Shown piece by piece: positions 1 to 10,509 of a stretch of 64,000 nt of DNA (the first letter of the stretch is position 1; each line of letters starts with the position of its first letter). The notes under the pieces are model-generated. The model did not search any database, was not told the DNA's origin, and saw only the letters and a program-made list of their open reading frames with translations. The position numbers and the translations under genes were made by a program. The stretch is taken from the NCBI GenBank assembly GCA_037349315.1, contig JBAIAC010000007.1:2232001-2296000 (forward strand). The letters run 5' to 3'. This stretch comes from Chelydra serpentina. Lineage: Eukaryota > Chordata > Testudines > Chelydridae.

Positions 1-1154
1 CACCCATCTCTCCCACACACATACCCACACATTCCCTCTATGCCTCCCATCCCCTTGCATGTCCCCCATGCCCACTCTCCTTTGCCCACACTTCACACCC
101 TCTGACCCCTTTCAATTTGTTGGTAACCGGACCCCGAGACCCCGCCCCCGCCCCCAACACTCACTCCTCTCCCCCTCCATCGCTGTCACTCCCTCTCCCC
201 TCCCCCCACAACTGGGCTCCCTCTGCTCCGGGGCTGGGAGGGGAGCTGCTGCAGCCTGACAAGGAACCTACTTGCAGGGAGGAGGCGGCCCCGGCTGAGC
301 AGAGGCTGGTGCGGGTTAATGACCCGGCTAACCGGACTTTTGGGGTCTGGTCAGTCCATCTGACTGGACACTTCCAGGTCCCCTTTTTGACGTTGAAACC
401 CAGGCACCTGGCAACCCTATGCCCACAGGGTCTCCTGCATCGCCCTCCATGGCCCACCAGTGTCCTGTCTCCCCCTCCACGTTCCCCTTCTGCAGAGCTC
501 CACAGTTCAAGATTAGAGAGCACAACTCCATGCTAATGCTCAATGTGCCCCTTCTTACTCCCCCAGTGCACCGCCCTTCCAATCCCCTCCCTCTCCCCCC
601 ATGCCCTCCTTCTGGACGCCTGCCCCCTGGAGCCACCCCTGCCTACAATTCCCCCTTCCCATGCCCCCCATCACTGGCTCATTCCAGCAGCGACTGCAGC
701 AAAGGCTGGAGTCAGGAGAAGGTCAGTTTAAATTATAAATGTTTACATGATGTCTACTGCAAATAGTGCTCTCCGTGCACATCAAACCAGCTCTTTATAA
801 CTTGGGAATTCCCCAAATACCCCCTCCCTTCCCCCCACCCCCAAAATCAACTCAAAGCCACCTCTCTCCCAGCAAGGCCAATAAAACAAACATTGAGGCT
901 GGACACCAAATCCCCCCACCCCCAAAAAAGAAAGAATGAGGGCATTTTCCAATGACAGAGACACTTTTGAGACACCGTAACTTTCAAATCTCTCTCTGAA
1001 TTTCACCAAACTTCCCAAAAATTCCCATCCCAGGGATGAGATGTGGCAGGTGGAATTTTTGGGGGGACTCTGTTTCTTTTTGAGAAAGCTGGTGGGTGTA
1101 TTTACAAAAGTCAGATTTACAGGGGGGAAATCTAAGTTCAGCTTTACCTGTGGG
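1..1154. other. Intergenic or intronic flank, C/T-rich, no gene seen
   Basis: Pyrimidine-rich sequence with many short open frames on both strands. Codon content is low-complexity (Pro/Ser) and no homology is recognisable. If TXNDC16 starts at the CpG island as in human, this would be its intron on the minus strand. Confidence 0.5.
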
Positions 1155-1349
1155 CACTGTTCCCTCTAAGCTGTGCGCGCACACACAGATCCCAAACCCC
1201 ACGCACACGGCGAAACACCGCGCGCACAAAAATTTGCACAGAAGCACAATTTGCACAGAAGAATATTTTTGCATACACGGCCTGTCAAAAATTTGCACAG
1301 AAGAAATTTTTTTGTGCACACGGCCTGTCAAAAATTAGAGGGAACACTG
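1155..1349. mobile_element. hAT-like MITE
   Basis: Ends CACTGTTCCCTCTAA and TTAGAGGGAACACTG are inverted repeats. Flanking 8-mers cctgtggg (1147-1154) and actgtcgg (1350-1357) match at 6 of 8 positions, the hAT duplication size. The interior has three copies of an AATTTGCACAGAAG motif and many CpGs. It has no coding capacity. Confidence 0.75.
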
Positions 1350-1782
1350 ACTGTCGGTCAATTCCTGCTGCTTTGTAATGAAGTATCCTGAAAGGAGACC
1401 TAGAAGTGAATAGGGAAATAGACACCAGGTCTTATTCGCCACGGTCTTGCACCTTGCGTCATCATTTACACCTGTGCAAGATGGGTGTATTATTATTTAA
1501 TTCCCGCAGCTCCCACCAATCATGGACCAGAACGCCACTGTGCTAGGAACAAACAATTATATCATGTTCCTTTGTAATCCGGTAGCATTTCACATCCACT
1601 CGGCAGTATTATTAATCATCAATCAGGGTGCAAGGCACTGGAGAATCAACCCACAGGGTCAAAGCAAGAGCTAACTAGATGTCAAGCCTTGTCCACATTC
1701 AGCAAGAGCCCTAACTCAACCACTAGTGCCCAACAATCAAGGTAGTGGTAGTGCTGATTCCTTCATTAACACAGTTTGCCTT

Positions 1783-2705
1783 TATGCAGTGTAGTTGTAG
1801 CCCGGTTGGTGGCAGGATATTACACAGACAAGGTGGGTGAGGTAATACTGATTGTCGGAGCCCTGGGCACCTGGGACCCCTGCAATGAGCCTGTGCTAAG
1901 CCTGCGGACCTGCGGGATCGGTCGACGCTACGCACGGCTCACGTGGCGCCTCATGGTCTCGGACACCATCCGATGGTCCAGGGACATCTACATCAAACAC
2001 ATCACTGGCCACCGGCAGTACCAGGAGGCGTGAGCCGGAACGACATCCTGCAACATCGACGAGAAAGGGACCGAGAGACTTTCTCCCACTGGACCATATG
2101 AACTGGAACCATAAACTCACTGAACATTAAATCTCACCAAATGAGGGTAAATCCATCCTCATCGTCGTACCCACTCATTCTACTCCACACCTGAACATAG
2201 CCATTAGATATGAACAACTTACCCTCATATCCCAACCTCTGTACTTTGACCCGTTAAGCCTTTACCCCCAATTGGGGATTTTGCAGATTATGTATTTCTT
2301 ACGTCATCCGTTCCTAAAACCGAACTTCGCTCTCCTTGATAATCTGTACCTTATCCCCTGATAACCAGAAACTTCTACGCTTAAACTCTGTACCGTTATT
2401 CTTATTTTTAACATTATCTTAATAAAATTCTTTTATTGGACCAACTTCAGCTGGTGAGAGAGAGACATGCTTTCGAGGTCTTTGTCAGGTCTGGGAAAGG
2501 AATTCCCCGCCTCACAGCAGAATGCAAGGTGGAACAGATGGTTTAGGGTAAGTAGTTAGCACGCACTGTAAGGGACCATTCAGGGTAGAGTGGCCCGTTA
2601 ATACCTCTGCAGTCATAGACAAAAGGGGGTCGGGGTTACAGATGGCTGTAACAAGCCATAGATCCAGTGTTAAAGATATTACTTCACCCACCTTGTCTCT
2701 ATAGT
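1783..2705. repeat. Dispersed turtle repeat with inverted ends, split by an insertion
   Basis: Left part 1783-1847 and right part 2428-2705 belong to one element: the text runs on across the gap (GAGGTAATA to TTCTTTTATTGGACC). The ends are inverted copies of ACAAGGTGGGTGAGGTAATA. The family is recognised as common in turtle genomes, but I cannot name it with certainty. Confidence 0.6.
1848..2427 (+). pseudogene. 3' end of a non-LTR retrotransposon ORF2 (C-terminal fragment)
   Basis: A frame from about 1848 to the stop at 2031-2033 encodes IVGALGTWDPCNEPVLSL and VSDTIRWSRDIYIKHITGHR. This resembles the C-terminal block of vertebrate non-LTR polymerases, possibly the R2/restriction-like-endonuclease group. 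It is followed by about 390 bases of 3'UTR ending in AATAAAA. The fragment is 5'-truncated and inserted into another repeat. Group assignment is tentative. Confidence 0.5.
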
Positions 2706-2818
2706 TTGCCTTTGTCCTGCCTGAGGGGTCAGCACCAGTTTGGCTGCGCGGATAGCTGAGTCAGAGCTATTCCCAAATGGAGCGGAAGCCTTCAGCAACA
2801 GGCACTTTTGAGGTAGAT

Positions 2819-3037
2819 CAGGGGTTCTCAAACTGGGGGTCGGGACCTCTCAAGGGGTCATGAGGTTATTACACGGGGGTTGCAAGCTGTCAGCGTCCAC
2901 CCCAAACCCCGCTTTGCTTCCAGCATTTATAATGGTGCTAAATATATTTAAAAGTGTTTTTAATGTATAAGGGGGGGTTGCACTCAGAGGCTTGCTATGT
3001 GAAAGGGGTCACCAGTACAAAAGTTTGAGAACCACAG
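2819..3037. mobile_element. hAT-like MITE with perfect 8-bp duplication
   Basis: Starts CAGGGGTTCTCAAACT and ends AGTTTGAGAACCACAG as imperfect terminal inverted repeats. The flanking 8-mer aggtagat is identical at 2811-2818 and 3038-3045. The interior is non-coding. A second copy lies at 12742-12971. Confidence 0.9.
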
Positions 3038-3078
3038 AGGTAGATAAACTGGACAGCCAGATACACATGGAAAGTGGA

Positions 3079-3265
3079 TTCACAGAATATCAGGGTTGGA
3101 AGGGACCTTAAGAATTCATCTAGTCCAACCCCCTGCTCAAAGCAGGACCAATCCCCAATTTTTGCCCTAGATCCCAAAATGGCCCCCTCAAGGATTGAAC
3201 TCACAACCCTGGGTTTAGCAGGCCAATGCTCAAACCACTGAGCTATCCCTCTCCCCCCCCCCCCC
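3079..3265 (-). repeat. CryI-type tRNA-derived SINE
   Basis: Read on the minus strand it begins GGGATAGCTCAGTGGTTTGA (A-box) with a B-box-like GGGTTGTGAGTTCAATCC. It then has a CR1-like tail, GGTTGGACTAGATGA, and ends TTCCAACCCTGATATTCTGT. This tRNA head plus CR1 tail is characteristic of cryptodiran turtles. Confidence 0.88.
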
Positions 3266-3737
3266 TGCAAAGTAGAGAAATGCTTAGATGTGGGGCAGGT
3301 CTAACGTTGTCGTTAGGTAAATAAGAACAGGACTTTGTACAGAAGATGTAGAGAGGGAGCTGGGTTACTTCTGTAAAGTTGCTGGAATCAGTTCTCCCCC
3401 CATTTACATGGGTGCAAAACTAAATGTGACAAAGGCCCTGAGAGGCTGCTGCAGTCCTTTCCTGTAAATGTGAGCAGAGAGCCGTCACCCACAGCAAGGT
3501 GAGATAACAGCAAACACGGGAAGCCCCTGAAAAGCGTATGACAGCGCTCTGATAATTGCCCTGGCCAGGGATGGGCTTTGTATGGGGGATTTTAACTAAA
3601 GGATCATTTCGGACTTCCATCGGGGGGAGAACATGGTGCAGCAAGAGTGGAAGAGCTGGTATAGAAAGGGCTCAAGTTCTTATATCGCCATGTCAGCTAG
3701 CCCTCCACCAGTGCTTCGATTGTTGCTACCCCTGGTA

Positions 3738-3862
3738 GCATCCGAAGAAGTGAGTATTCACCCACGAAAGCTTATGCTCCAATACCTCTGTTAGTTTATA
3801 AGGTGCCACAGGACCCTTTGTCGCTTCTACAGATCCAGACTAACACGGCTCCCCCTCTGATA
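3738..3862 (+). repeat. Dispersed retroposon (CACGAAAGCTTATGCTCC family), 3' monomer
   Basis: Contains ATTCACCCACGAAAGCTTAT and ends AGACTAACACGGCTCCCCCT. It is the same family as the copies at 27914-28129, 38745-39290, 45020-45263 and 58062-58165. Here the sense 3' portion stands alone. The family name is not known to me. Confidence 0.7.
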
Positions 3863-3939
3863 CTTGCTACCAGTGGTGGCACTCAACATAGGCCGTGCAT
3901 GACTCTTACGTCCGGGGAGGCTGGGCGTGAACGCTGGAA

Positions 3940-4575
3940 GCTCCTTAGAAATAGACGGGACCACCAGCGCCCGGACCGTGGCCCTGCCTCCACTCAGCCT
4001 CCTCCCCACAAGGCCCCGCCTGCGCTCCACCCCCACGGAGCCCCAAGGCCCCGCTCTGGCTCAGCCTCTTCCCCCGAGTCCCTCTGCCCCCTTCTCAGAC
4101 CCGCCCCCCGCCCGCCCACCACTCGTGCCTCTCCGTCCCCTCCCCTGAGGTGGAGAGGAGCGAGCGGCAGGCAGGGGGCCTCAGGGGAAGAGGCGGAATG
4201 GGGGAAGACGAGGTGCAGCGTGGGAAGAGCCCCAGGGGGAAGAAGCCGAGCGGGGGCAGGGCCTGGGGGCGGAGCCACGGTCCGGGGGCCAGGGGCCCCC
4301 GACTTCTCGGGAGCTTCCACTGGGGGCGCTCCAAAAGCGACAGGGGGAGGGAGAGAGAAACTGATACTCGGAGTTGAGTGGGGGGAGACTGGGCCTGGGG
4401 AAGGATGGGACTGGGAGCCGAATGGGAGACAGAGACAAGCTGGGCAAGAAGACTAGGACTGGGAACCAGGGAGGGAAATGGAAGGTGATGGCTGGGAGCT
4501 AGTGGGTGGGCAGGGAGACTGAGATAAGATGAGGAGCGGGGGGGAGACTGGGACTGGGAACCAGTGGGAAATCTT
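3940..4575. repeat. GC-rich, G-strand-biased block with degenerate tandem units
   Basis: A GC-rich stretch followed from about 4380 by degenerate repeats of GGGAGACTGGGACTGGGA. Long open frames here are a by-product of base composition. It may be a methylated repeat or a weak CpG island; no gene homology was seen. Confidence 0.45.
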
Positions 4576-4784
4576 TGTTTCCATTTTAAAAAGTTCTAGC
4601 CTTCCCATTGGCTCTTTTGACCAGGTGACAACTCACTTCCTTTTACTTATACATAGCAGTGAGACTTTTTAACCCTTTACAGATAGAGCAATTAGCTACT
4701 GGCTAGCTGGGTGTCCATAAAAGGGAGCTACCCCTCCCCGCTTCATTTATCACAACTATATATTGTGTTTTGGGGGCTACGTGC

Positions 4785-5399
4785 AGATGTGGTTGCCCCA
4801 TCTTAAAAAAGATAAATAGGGATTGGAAAAGATTCAGAAAAGTGCAACAAAAATGATTAGGTTATGGAACAGCTTCCATATAAGGAGAGATTAATAAAAC
4901 TGGGACTTTTCAGCTTGGAAAAGAGACGACCAAGGGGGGATATGATAAAGGTCTATAAAATCATGACTGGTGTGGAGAGAGTAAATAAGGATGTGTTATT
5001 TACTCCTTCTCATAACACAAGAACTAGGGGTCACCAAATGAAATTAATAGGCAGCAGGTTTAAAACAAATAAAAGGAAATATTTGTTCACACAATGCACA
5101 GTGGAACTCCTTGCCAGAGGATGTTGTGAAGGCCAAGACTATAACAGGATTCAAAAAAGAACTAGATACGTTCATGGAGGATAGGTCCATCAATGGCTAT
5201 TAGCCAGGATGGGCAGGGATGGTGTCCCTAGCCTCTATTTGCCAGAAGCTGGAAATGGGCAACAGGGGATGGATCACTTGACGATTCCCTGTTCTGTTCA
5301 TTCCCTCTGAAACACCTGGCACTGTCCACTGTCGGAAGACAGGAGACTGGGCTAGATGGACCTTTGGTCTGACCCAGTATGGCCGTTCTTATGTTCTGA
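4785..5399 (+). mobile_element. CR1 LINE 3' end
   Basis: Encodes the C-terminal CR1 block ([20 protein letters not shown], then ITGSRFKTN-like text) and a 3'UTR with GACTGGGCTAGATGGACCTT. It ends ATGGCCGTTCTTATGTTCT. It is 5'-truncated and has frame breaks. Confidence 0.85.
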
Positions 5400-5854
5400 T
5401 ACCAACACTTGTACATTGTTGATTTCAGTGGGGCTTGTGCTTGTATAGTTATGTGTGAAATCTGGCCTACAGTATTTACTCCAAACATAAACAAGAGCTG
5501 GCAAGAGCCAATCGGTTGTGCCTCCACTAGAAATGCAACTTACAATTTTCCTTTCACTCAGACTGGAACAACCCATGTTTACAAAGCTGAAGGATGCAGA
5601 TTCCAGTCCCAGCTCCAGCTTTGGCTGTGATTTATTTAGTAATTCTGATCAAGATTTCCAAAAGTGATTAGTGGTTTGGGACGGATTGATTTTTTTTTCT
5701 ATGCTCAGCTTAAGATACCCACCCCCTGAAAATCAGGCCCCGAAGGTGTCTCCAGTTGGACACCCAAAAACGGTGACCGCTAATCACACTGGAAAATCTT
5801 GGCCTGCATATGCTGTCTGCAACCTGCTGATTTGTTACAAATAATTAAGTATTA

Positions 5855-6062
5855 CAGTAGAACCCCCATGCTCCAACTAAGACGAGGGCCCCACTGCACA
5901 AGGCGCTGTACATATTAAAACAGCCCCTGGCCCCACAGAGCTTACAAAACAAAGGGTGGGAAGAGCAACACACAGAGGTGAAATGATTTCCCCACGGGCA
6001 GAATTAGAACCCAGGTTTCTGACGTCTAGTCCAATGCTCTATCCATTAGAACACACTGCCTT
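5855..6062 (-). repeat. Ancient tRNA-derived core SINE (MIR/AmnSINE-like)
   Basis: On the minus strand it reads GGCAGTGTGTTCTAATGGAT, then AGAGCATTGGACTAGACGTC and GAAACCTGGGTTCTAATTCT, a tRNA-like head. The core ends with the typical AGCGCCTTGTGCAGTGGGGC text. Confidence 0.55.
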
Positions 6063-6794
6063 CCAAGCTTTTCACTGGCTGGTTTTTGGTTACAATGTAT
6101 ATTTCTTAATGCTCTGGCTAAAGAAGACTATTTTTACATAGTGTTTACTAATGTTTTGTCTGCTTTGAAACAGGGAATGCAAGCACTCTGGTAAGTGGAT
6201 TGGCTGCATAGTTTCATTGTGGCATCTGTAATTATTCTATAGCCTTTACAGATATTCAACTGCTCATGACGAGCAGTCCCTTTGCAGTCAGTGCTCAAAA
6301 TGGAGCTGAAGGTAATATTGTCTTACTTAAACTATACCTGAAGGAATAAATCATTGCTGCTTTGGCCAGCAATTGAACTTGCATGCTGCCCATTCAAGGA
6401 GTGGGAGTAATAAGACAACGTTGTCACCGCAAATTAAGTCTGCCACCAGAAAGGTAGACAGGGTACACGCACTCACTCTAGTCTCTGACTGAGCTCCCAA
6501 CACCAAACTAGGCACTTCCCAGTTCAGATCAGAAAACCAAGCCCCAAAGAGCTACCCATCCTGATAGGACGGGGAAGGAACTCAGCAACAGGGAGGAGCT
6601 AAAGGAGGAAAGACATCTGCCACCTTAGTGAGATTTATGCACTTACTCAACAACTGGTGCAGAATTGTTTTTCTTTGTTGACTATAAATACGAATATATC
6701 AAAGTCATTGCCAGTTTCTTGTTTGCATCACCCAGTTAACTGGTTGTGTCCCAAGACCGCAGGGTTTAGAGGAAAGTGAGAGTGAAGAAGCTCC

Positions 6795-6935
6795 AAGTTG
6801 GATCTGCCACTGACCCCCAGCATGGCCTTTTGCATGTCCCTTAATTTCTCTGCCTCCGTTTCCCCATCTGTAAAATGAGAATACTCATTTGTCTCCTTCA
6901 CTGGGGTGTTGTGAGAGTATGTGTATATAGCCCTT
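6795..6935 (+). repeat. MIR-type SINE
   Basis: Carries the MIR core text, diverged (CATGTCCCTTAATTTCTCTG, then TTTCCCCATCTGTAAAATGA) and the downstream GTGTTGTGAGAGT. It is an old insertion with no visible duplication. Confidence 0.7.
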
Positions 6936-8061
6936 TGAACATGCAGCTCAGTCAGGAATGGGTGTGAAATGCTACCCAATCAGAAGGCTGGCTCTCTGTA
7001 TGGATGTGCTTTACACCTAAGGCGTTGGAGAATCAGGCCCATCCATACAGCATTCTATAAAGGGCTACACAATATTATATTATTATTATTACGGGTTCTA
7101 CATCGACTCTTTCCAGGAATCTGTGAGTCACATGCCATTTCCTGTTTAACCTCTTACTGGTTTTAAACCAATGGAAAAGCAAAAATACATGCACAGGGAA
7201 CTAGAAGATATACCAGCGCTCCAGTTGCTTTGATCATTTCCAGGATGCACATAAACCCGAAAGTCAGCTGAACTTGTCCCTTTGTGTAGGGGAATCTTGG
7301 GGATATCCTATCCCCTCTCCTCTGTTACTAACCCCATTTTAAATTACTAGAATTGTTTAAAATCTAATTTACTTCTCACCCCCAGTGCTGTTTGCATCTC
7401 CCTGGCGGCTGGGACAACGGAAATAGCCCTCAGAACACTTTCACTTTCACTTTCAGGTCCTCACTTCTCGCGTCAGCTCCCTGCAGCATGGTTTGGGTTG
7501 CAAAGGCTGCAGGAGCTAATGTTGTTCCATCTGGTTACAGCCAAGTGCAAAGCCCCTGTTCACTGATGCATGTTTTTGGACAGAAACAATTTCTGCTCCT
7601 GGTCAGGGACCGAAGCTGCCTTGTCTACACATTGCCTCCTGCCCTCTGTCTGCTTGTCCGGCCTGGCCTTAGGGACCCTCCCGCTGGAGTCTGCGGAAAG
7701 CCCTGCCCTGTGAATAGATCAAATGGAGCACACCCCAGGATGGCTTTGGGGCCTCACTCACCTGGCAGGTGCTACGGCGGGTTTCGGACACCATTTTTTG
7801 CTCCAAGGACAGTGACATGAAGTTCTCCATCCGTCCCTCCAGTCCTCTGGCACCAGTGGGATGGGATCACATCAGCCCCGCGTTACCTCCTCTCCTGTGT
7901 GTATCTAGGCCTTTCTTGCCAAGAGTGGTGGCACCGGATGCCTCTGATGGACAGGTAACAGGGCTCACCCTTGATAGCAGGAGCCCATGGGTGCTGCTCC
8001 ACAGTTAGCGCTGAAAGACCCAGGCCAAGCTAAACCTTACCGTGCTGGAGATCTAGATATT

Positions 8062-9488
8062 ACCTATAGCAGTGGGGATCTCTGAGCTCCCCTATAGCAA
8101 TGGGAATCTCTGAGTTCCCTTATAGAAATGGGGATCTCTGAGCTCCCCTATAGCAATGGGAATCTCTGAGCCACCCCTATAGCAATGGGGATCTCTGAGC
8201 TACTCCTATAGCAGTGGGGATCTCTGAGCCACCCCTATAGCAGTGGGGATCTCTGAGTTCCCTTATAGCAATGGGGATCTCTGAGCTCCCCTATAACAAT
8301 GGGGATCTCTGAGCTCCCCTATAGCAGTGGGGATCTCTAAGCTCCCCTATAGCAGTGGGGATCTCTGAGCTCCCTTATAGCAGTGGGGATCTCTGAGCCA
8401 CCCCTATAGCAGTGGGGATCTCTGAGCTACCCCTATAGCAGTGGGGATCTCTGAGCTCCCCTATAACAATGGTGATCTCTGAGCTCCCTTACAGCAGTGG
8501 GGATCTCTGAGCCACCCCTATAGCAGTGGGGATCTCTAAGCTCCCCTATAGCAGTGGGGATCTCTGAGCTCCCCTATAGCAGTGGGGATCTCTGAGCTCC
8601 CCTATAACAATGGGGATCTCTGAGCTCCCTTACAGCAGTGGGGATCTCTGAGCTACCCCTATAGCAGTGGGGATCTCTGAGCTCCCTTACAGCAGTGGGG
8701 ATCTCTGAGCTCCCTTACAGCAGTGGGGATCTCTGAGCTCCCCTATAGCAGTGGAGATCTCTGAGCTCCCCTATAGCAGTGGGGATCTCTGAGCTCCCCT
8801 ATAGCAGTGGGGATCTCTGAGCTACCCCTATAGCAGTGGGGATCTCTGAGCTCCCCTATAACAATGGGGATCTCTGAGCTCCCTTACAGCAGTGGGGATC
8901 TCTGAGCTACCCCTATAGCAGTGGGGATCTCTGAGCTCCCCTATAACAATGGGGATCTCTGAGCTCCCTTACAGCAGTGGGGATCTCTGAGCTCCCTTAC
9001 AGCAGTGGGGATCTCTGAACTCCCCTATAGCAATGGGAATCTCTGAGCTCCCCTATAGCAGTGGAGATCTCTGAGCTCCCCTATAGCAGTGGGGATCTCT
9101 GAGCTCCCCTATAGCAGTGGGGATCTCTGAGCTACCCCTATAGCAGTGGGGATCTCTGAGCTACCCCTATAGCAGTGGGGATCTCTGAGCTCCCTTACAG
9201 CAGTGGGGATCTCTGAGCTACCCCTATAGCAGTGGGGATCTCTGAGCTACCCCTATAGCAGTGGGGATCTCTGAGCCACCCCTATAACAGTGGGGATCTC
9301 TGAGCTCCCCTATAGCAGTGGGGATCTCTGAGCTACTCCTATAGCAGTGGGGATCTCTGAGCCACCCCTATAGCAGTGGGGATCTCTGAGCCTCCCCTAT
9401 AGCAGTGGAGATCTCTGAGCTCCCCTATAGCAGTGGGGATCTCTGAGCTCCCCTATAGCAGTGGGGATCTCTGAGCTCCCCTATAGCG
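8062..9488. repeat. Minisatellite, ~51 copies of a 28-29 bp unit
   Basis: Units share the core CTATAGCAGTGGGGATCTCT followed by GAGCTCCC, GAGCTACCC or GAGCCACCC. Variants with TATAACAATG, TTACAGCAGTG or TATAGCAATG recur in a fixed order, so a three-unit higher-order repeat is visible (for example near 8597-8680, 8852-8935 and 8936-9000). The array ends directly at the GPR137C CpG island. Confidence 0.97.
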
Positions 9489-9499
9489 ATCTCACCAGC

Positions 9500-10152
9500 T
9501 AGCCCTCGAATAACGGGGGTCTGTGAGGTCCGCTATCGCAGCGGGGATCTCTGAGCTAACCCGACAGCGCCGGGGGATTTCTGCGCTGCCTCCCCGCAGA
9601 TCTGCGCCGCTCCCGTCCCGCGCACACACCCGCCCAGGCCTCTCTCCGCGCAGCTGATCCCAGTCCCAGGCAGCGCGGCTCGGGCGGGCCGAACAGCGGG
9701 CGCTGGCTGAGCCGGGAGGACAACGCACGGCGGCGGGAGGCGAACAAAAGTGAGGCAGGTCGGAACCCGAGTCGGGCGGCGGACGGCAACCCAAGAGCAG
9801 AGCCGAGCCCGGAGAGACCGCGGAGGGCGGGCCGGCTCTGACGGGCGGGCCCCAGCAGCCACTCGGAAGGGCAGAAGGGAGCGGCGCGGGCGGGCCCGGC
9901 GGGAGCCAATGAGAAAAGTCTGCCGTCCGGAGCGAGCGCCTCAAATAATCTGGCTCAGCTGATCGTCTCCAGCGGGGAGTTGTTGTCGAAGCGAGGGAGC
10001 GCTGCAGCCAGGCGGGCGGGCGGACAGGCGCGGGCGGGTTTTCTTTTGTTGCATGGGTTTTTAGCCGCTGTTGTTAGTGGGGTGGGGGGGAATTTTTCCC
10101 CGCCCCTGGTTTTTACCCCCCCCTATTTTATCCCATTGCAGCCCCCACCCCC
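9500..10152 (+). promoter_or_regulatory. CpG island, GPR137C promoter and 5'UTR
   Basis: A GC-rich, CpG-dense block in an otherwise CpG-poor flank ends at the GPR137C start codon. It contains a CCAAT box (9906-9910) and several GC boxes and has no TATA box near exon 1, typical of a housekeeping promoter. A three-codon upstream ORF (ATG at 10053, TAG ending at 10064) may sit in the 5'UTR. In human, TXNDC16 starts head to head here, so the island may be bidirectional; that is inferred. Confidence 0.75.
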
Positions 10153-10509
10153 ATGAGCGGGACCGTCTCTGCCCCCCCAGCCGGGGGGCTGCCCGCCATC
10201 CCCTACCCGCTGGAGCTGGGGCTGACGGTGCTGCACACCGCCCTGTACGCCGCCCTCTTCCTCTTCGCCTACCTGCAGCTCTGGCTGCTGCTCTGCTACG
10301 GGGAGAAGCGGCTGGGCTACCGCCCGCTCGGCCTCTTCCTCTGCCTGCTGTGGGCAGCGCTCCGCACCCTGCTCTTCTCCTGCCACCTGCCCGGCCCCCG
10401 CCGGGGCCCCCCGCTGCAGCGCCAGCCGTTCCCCCGCTGGCTGCTCTACGGCTCGCCGGGCTGCCTGCTCTTCGCCAGCCTCTGCCTCCTCAACCTCTAC
10501 TTCGCCGAG
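10153..10509 (+). CDS. GPR137C: GPR137C coding exon 1
   Basis: Encodes residues 1-119: a short proline-rich N terminus and helices 1-3, ending in [10 protein letters not shown]. It is very GC-rich and lies in the CpG island. The donor is GAG|gtgagt, phase 0. The reading frame runs on into intron 1, but the homology stops at the donor. Confidence 0.95.

Larger units (their letters stand above)
5400..8061. other. Non-coding flank with ancient SINE remnants
   Basis: No exon of a known gene was recognised. It holds MIR-like remnants at about 5855-6062 and 6795-6935. The rest is single-copy. In human the matching interval is TXNDC16 intron 1 on the other strand, but no TXNDC16 coding exon could be matched. 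Confidence 0.5.

Noticed and set aside
3803..4456. 217-codon open frame in GC-rich sequence
   Set aside because: Low-complexity Pro/Ser/Gly/Arg composition, overlapping open frames on both strands, and a repeat end at its start. Open because of base composition.
7392..7820. 142-codon plus-strand frame upstream of the minisatellite
   Set aside because: No homology, no family motif and no CpG or promoter context. Treated as chance.
8062..9488. CRISPR-like regular array
   Set aside because: Units are contiguous with no unique spacers, and the genome is vertebrate. It is a minisatellite.
9492..9944. 150-codon minus-strand frame in the CpG island
   Set aside because: Several overlapping frames are open here because of high GC. 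The text matches no TXNDC16 sequence I recognise and begins within the minisatellite edge.
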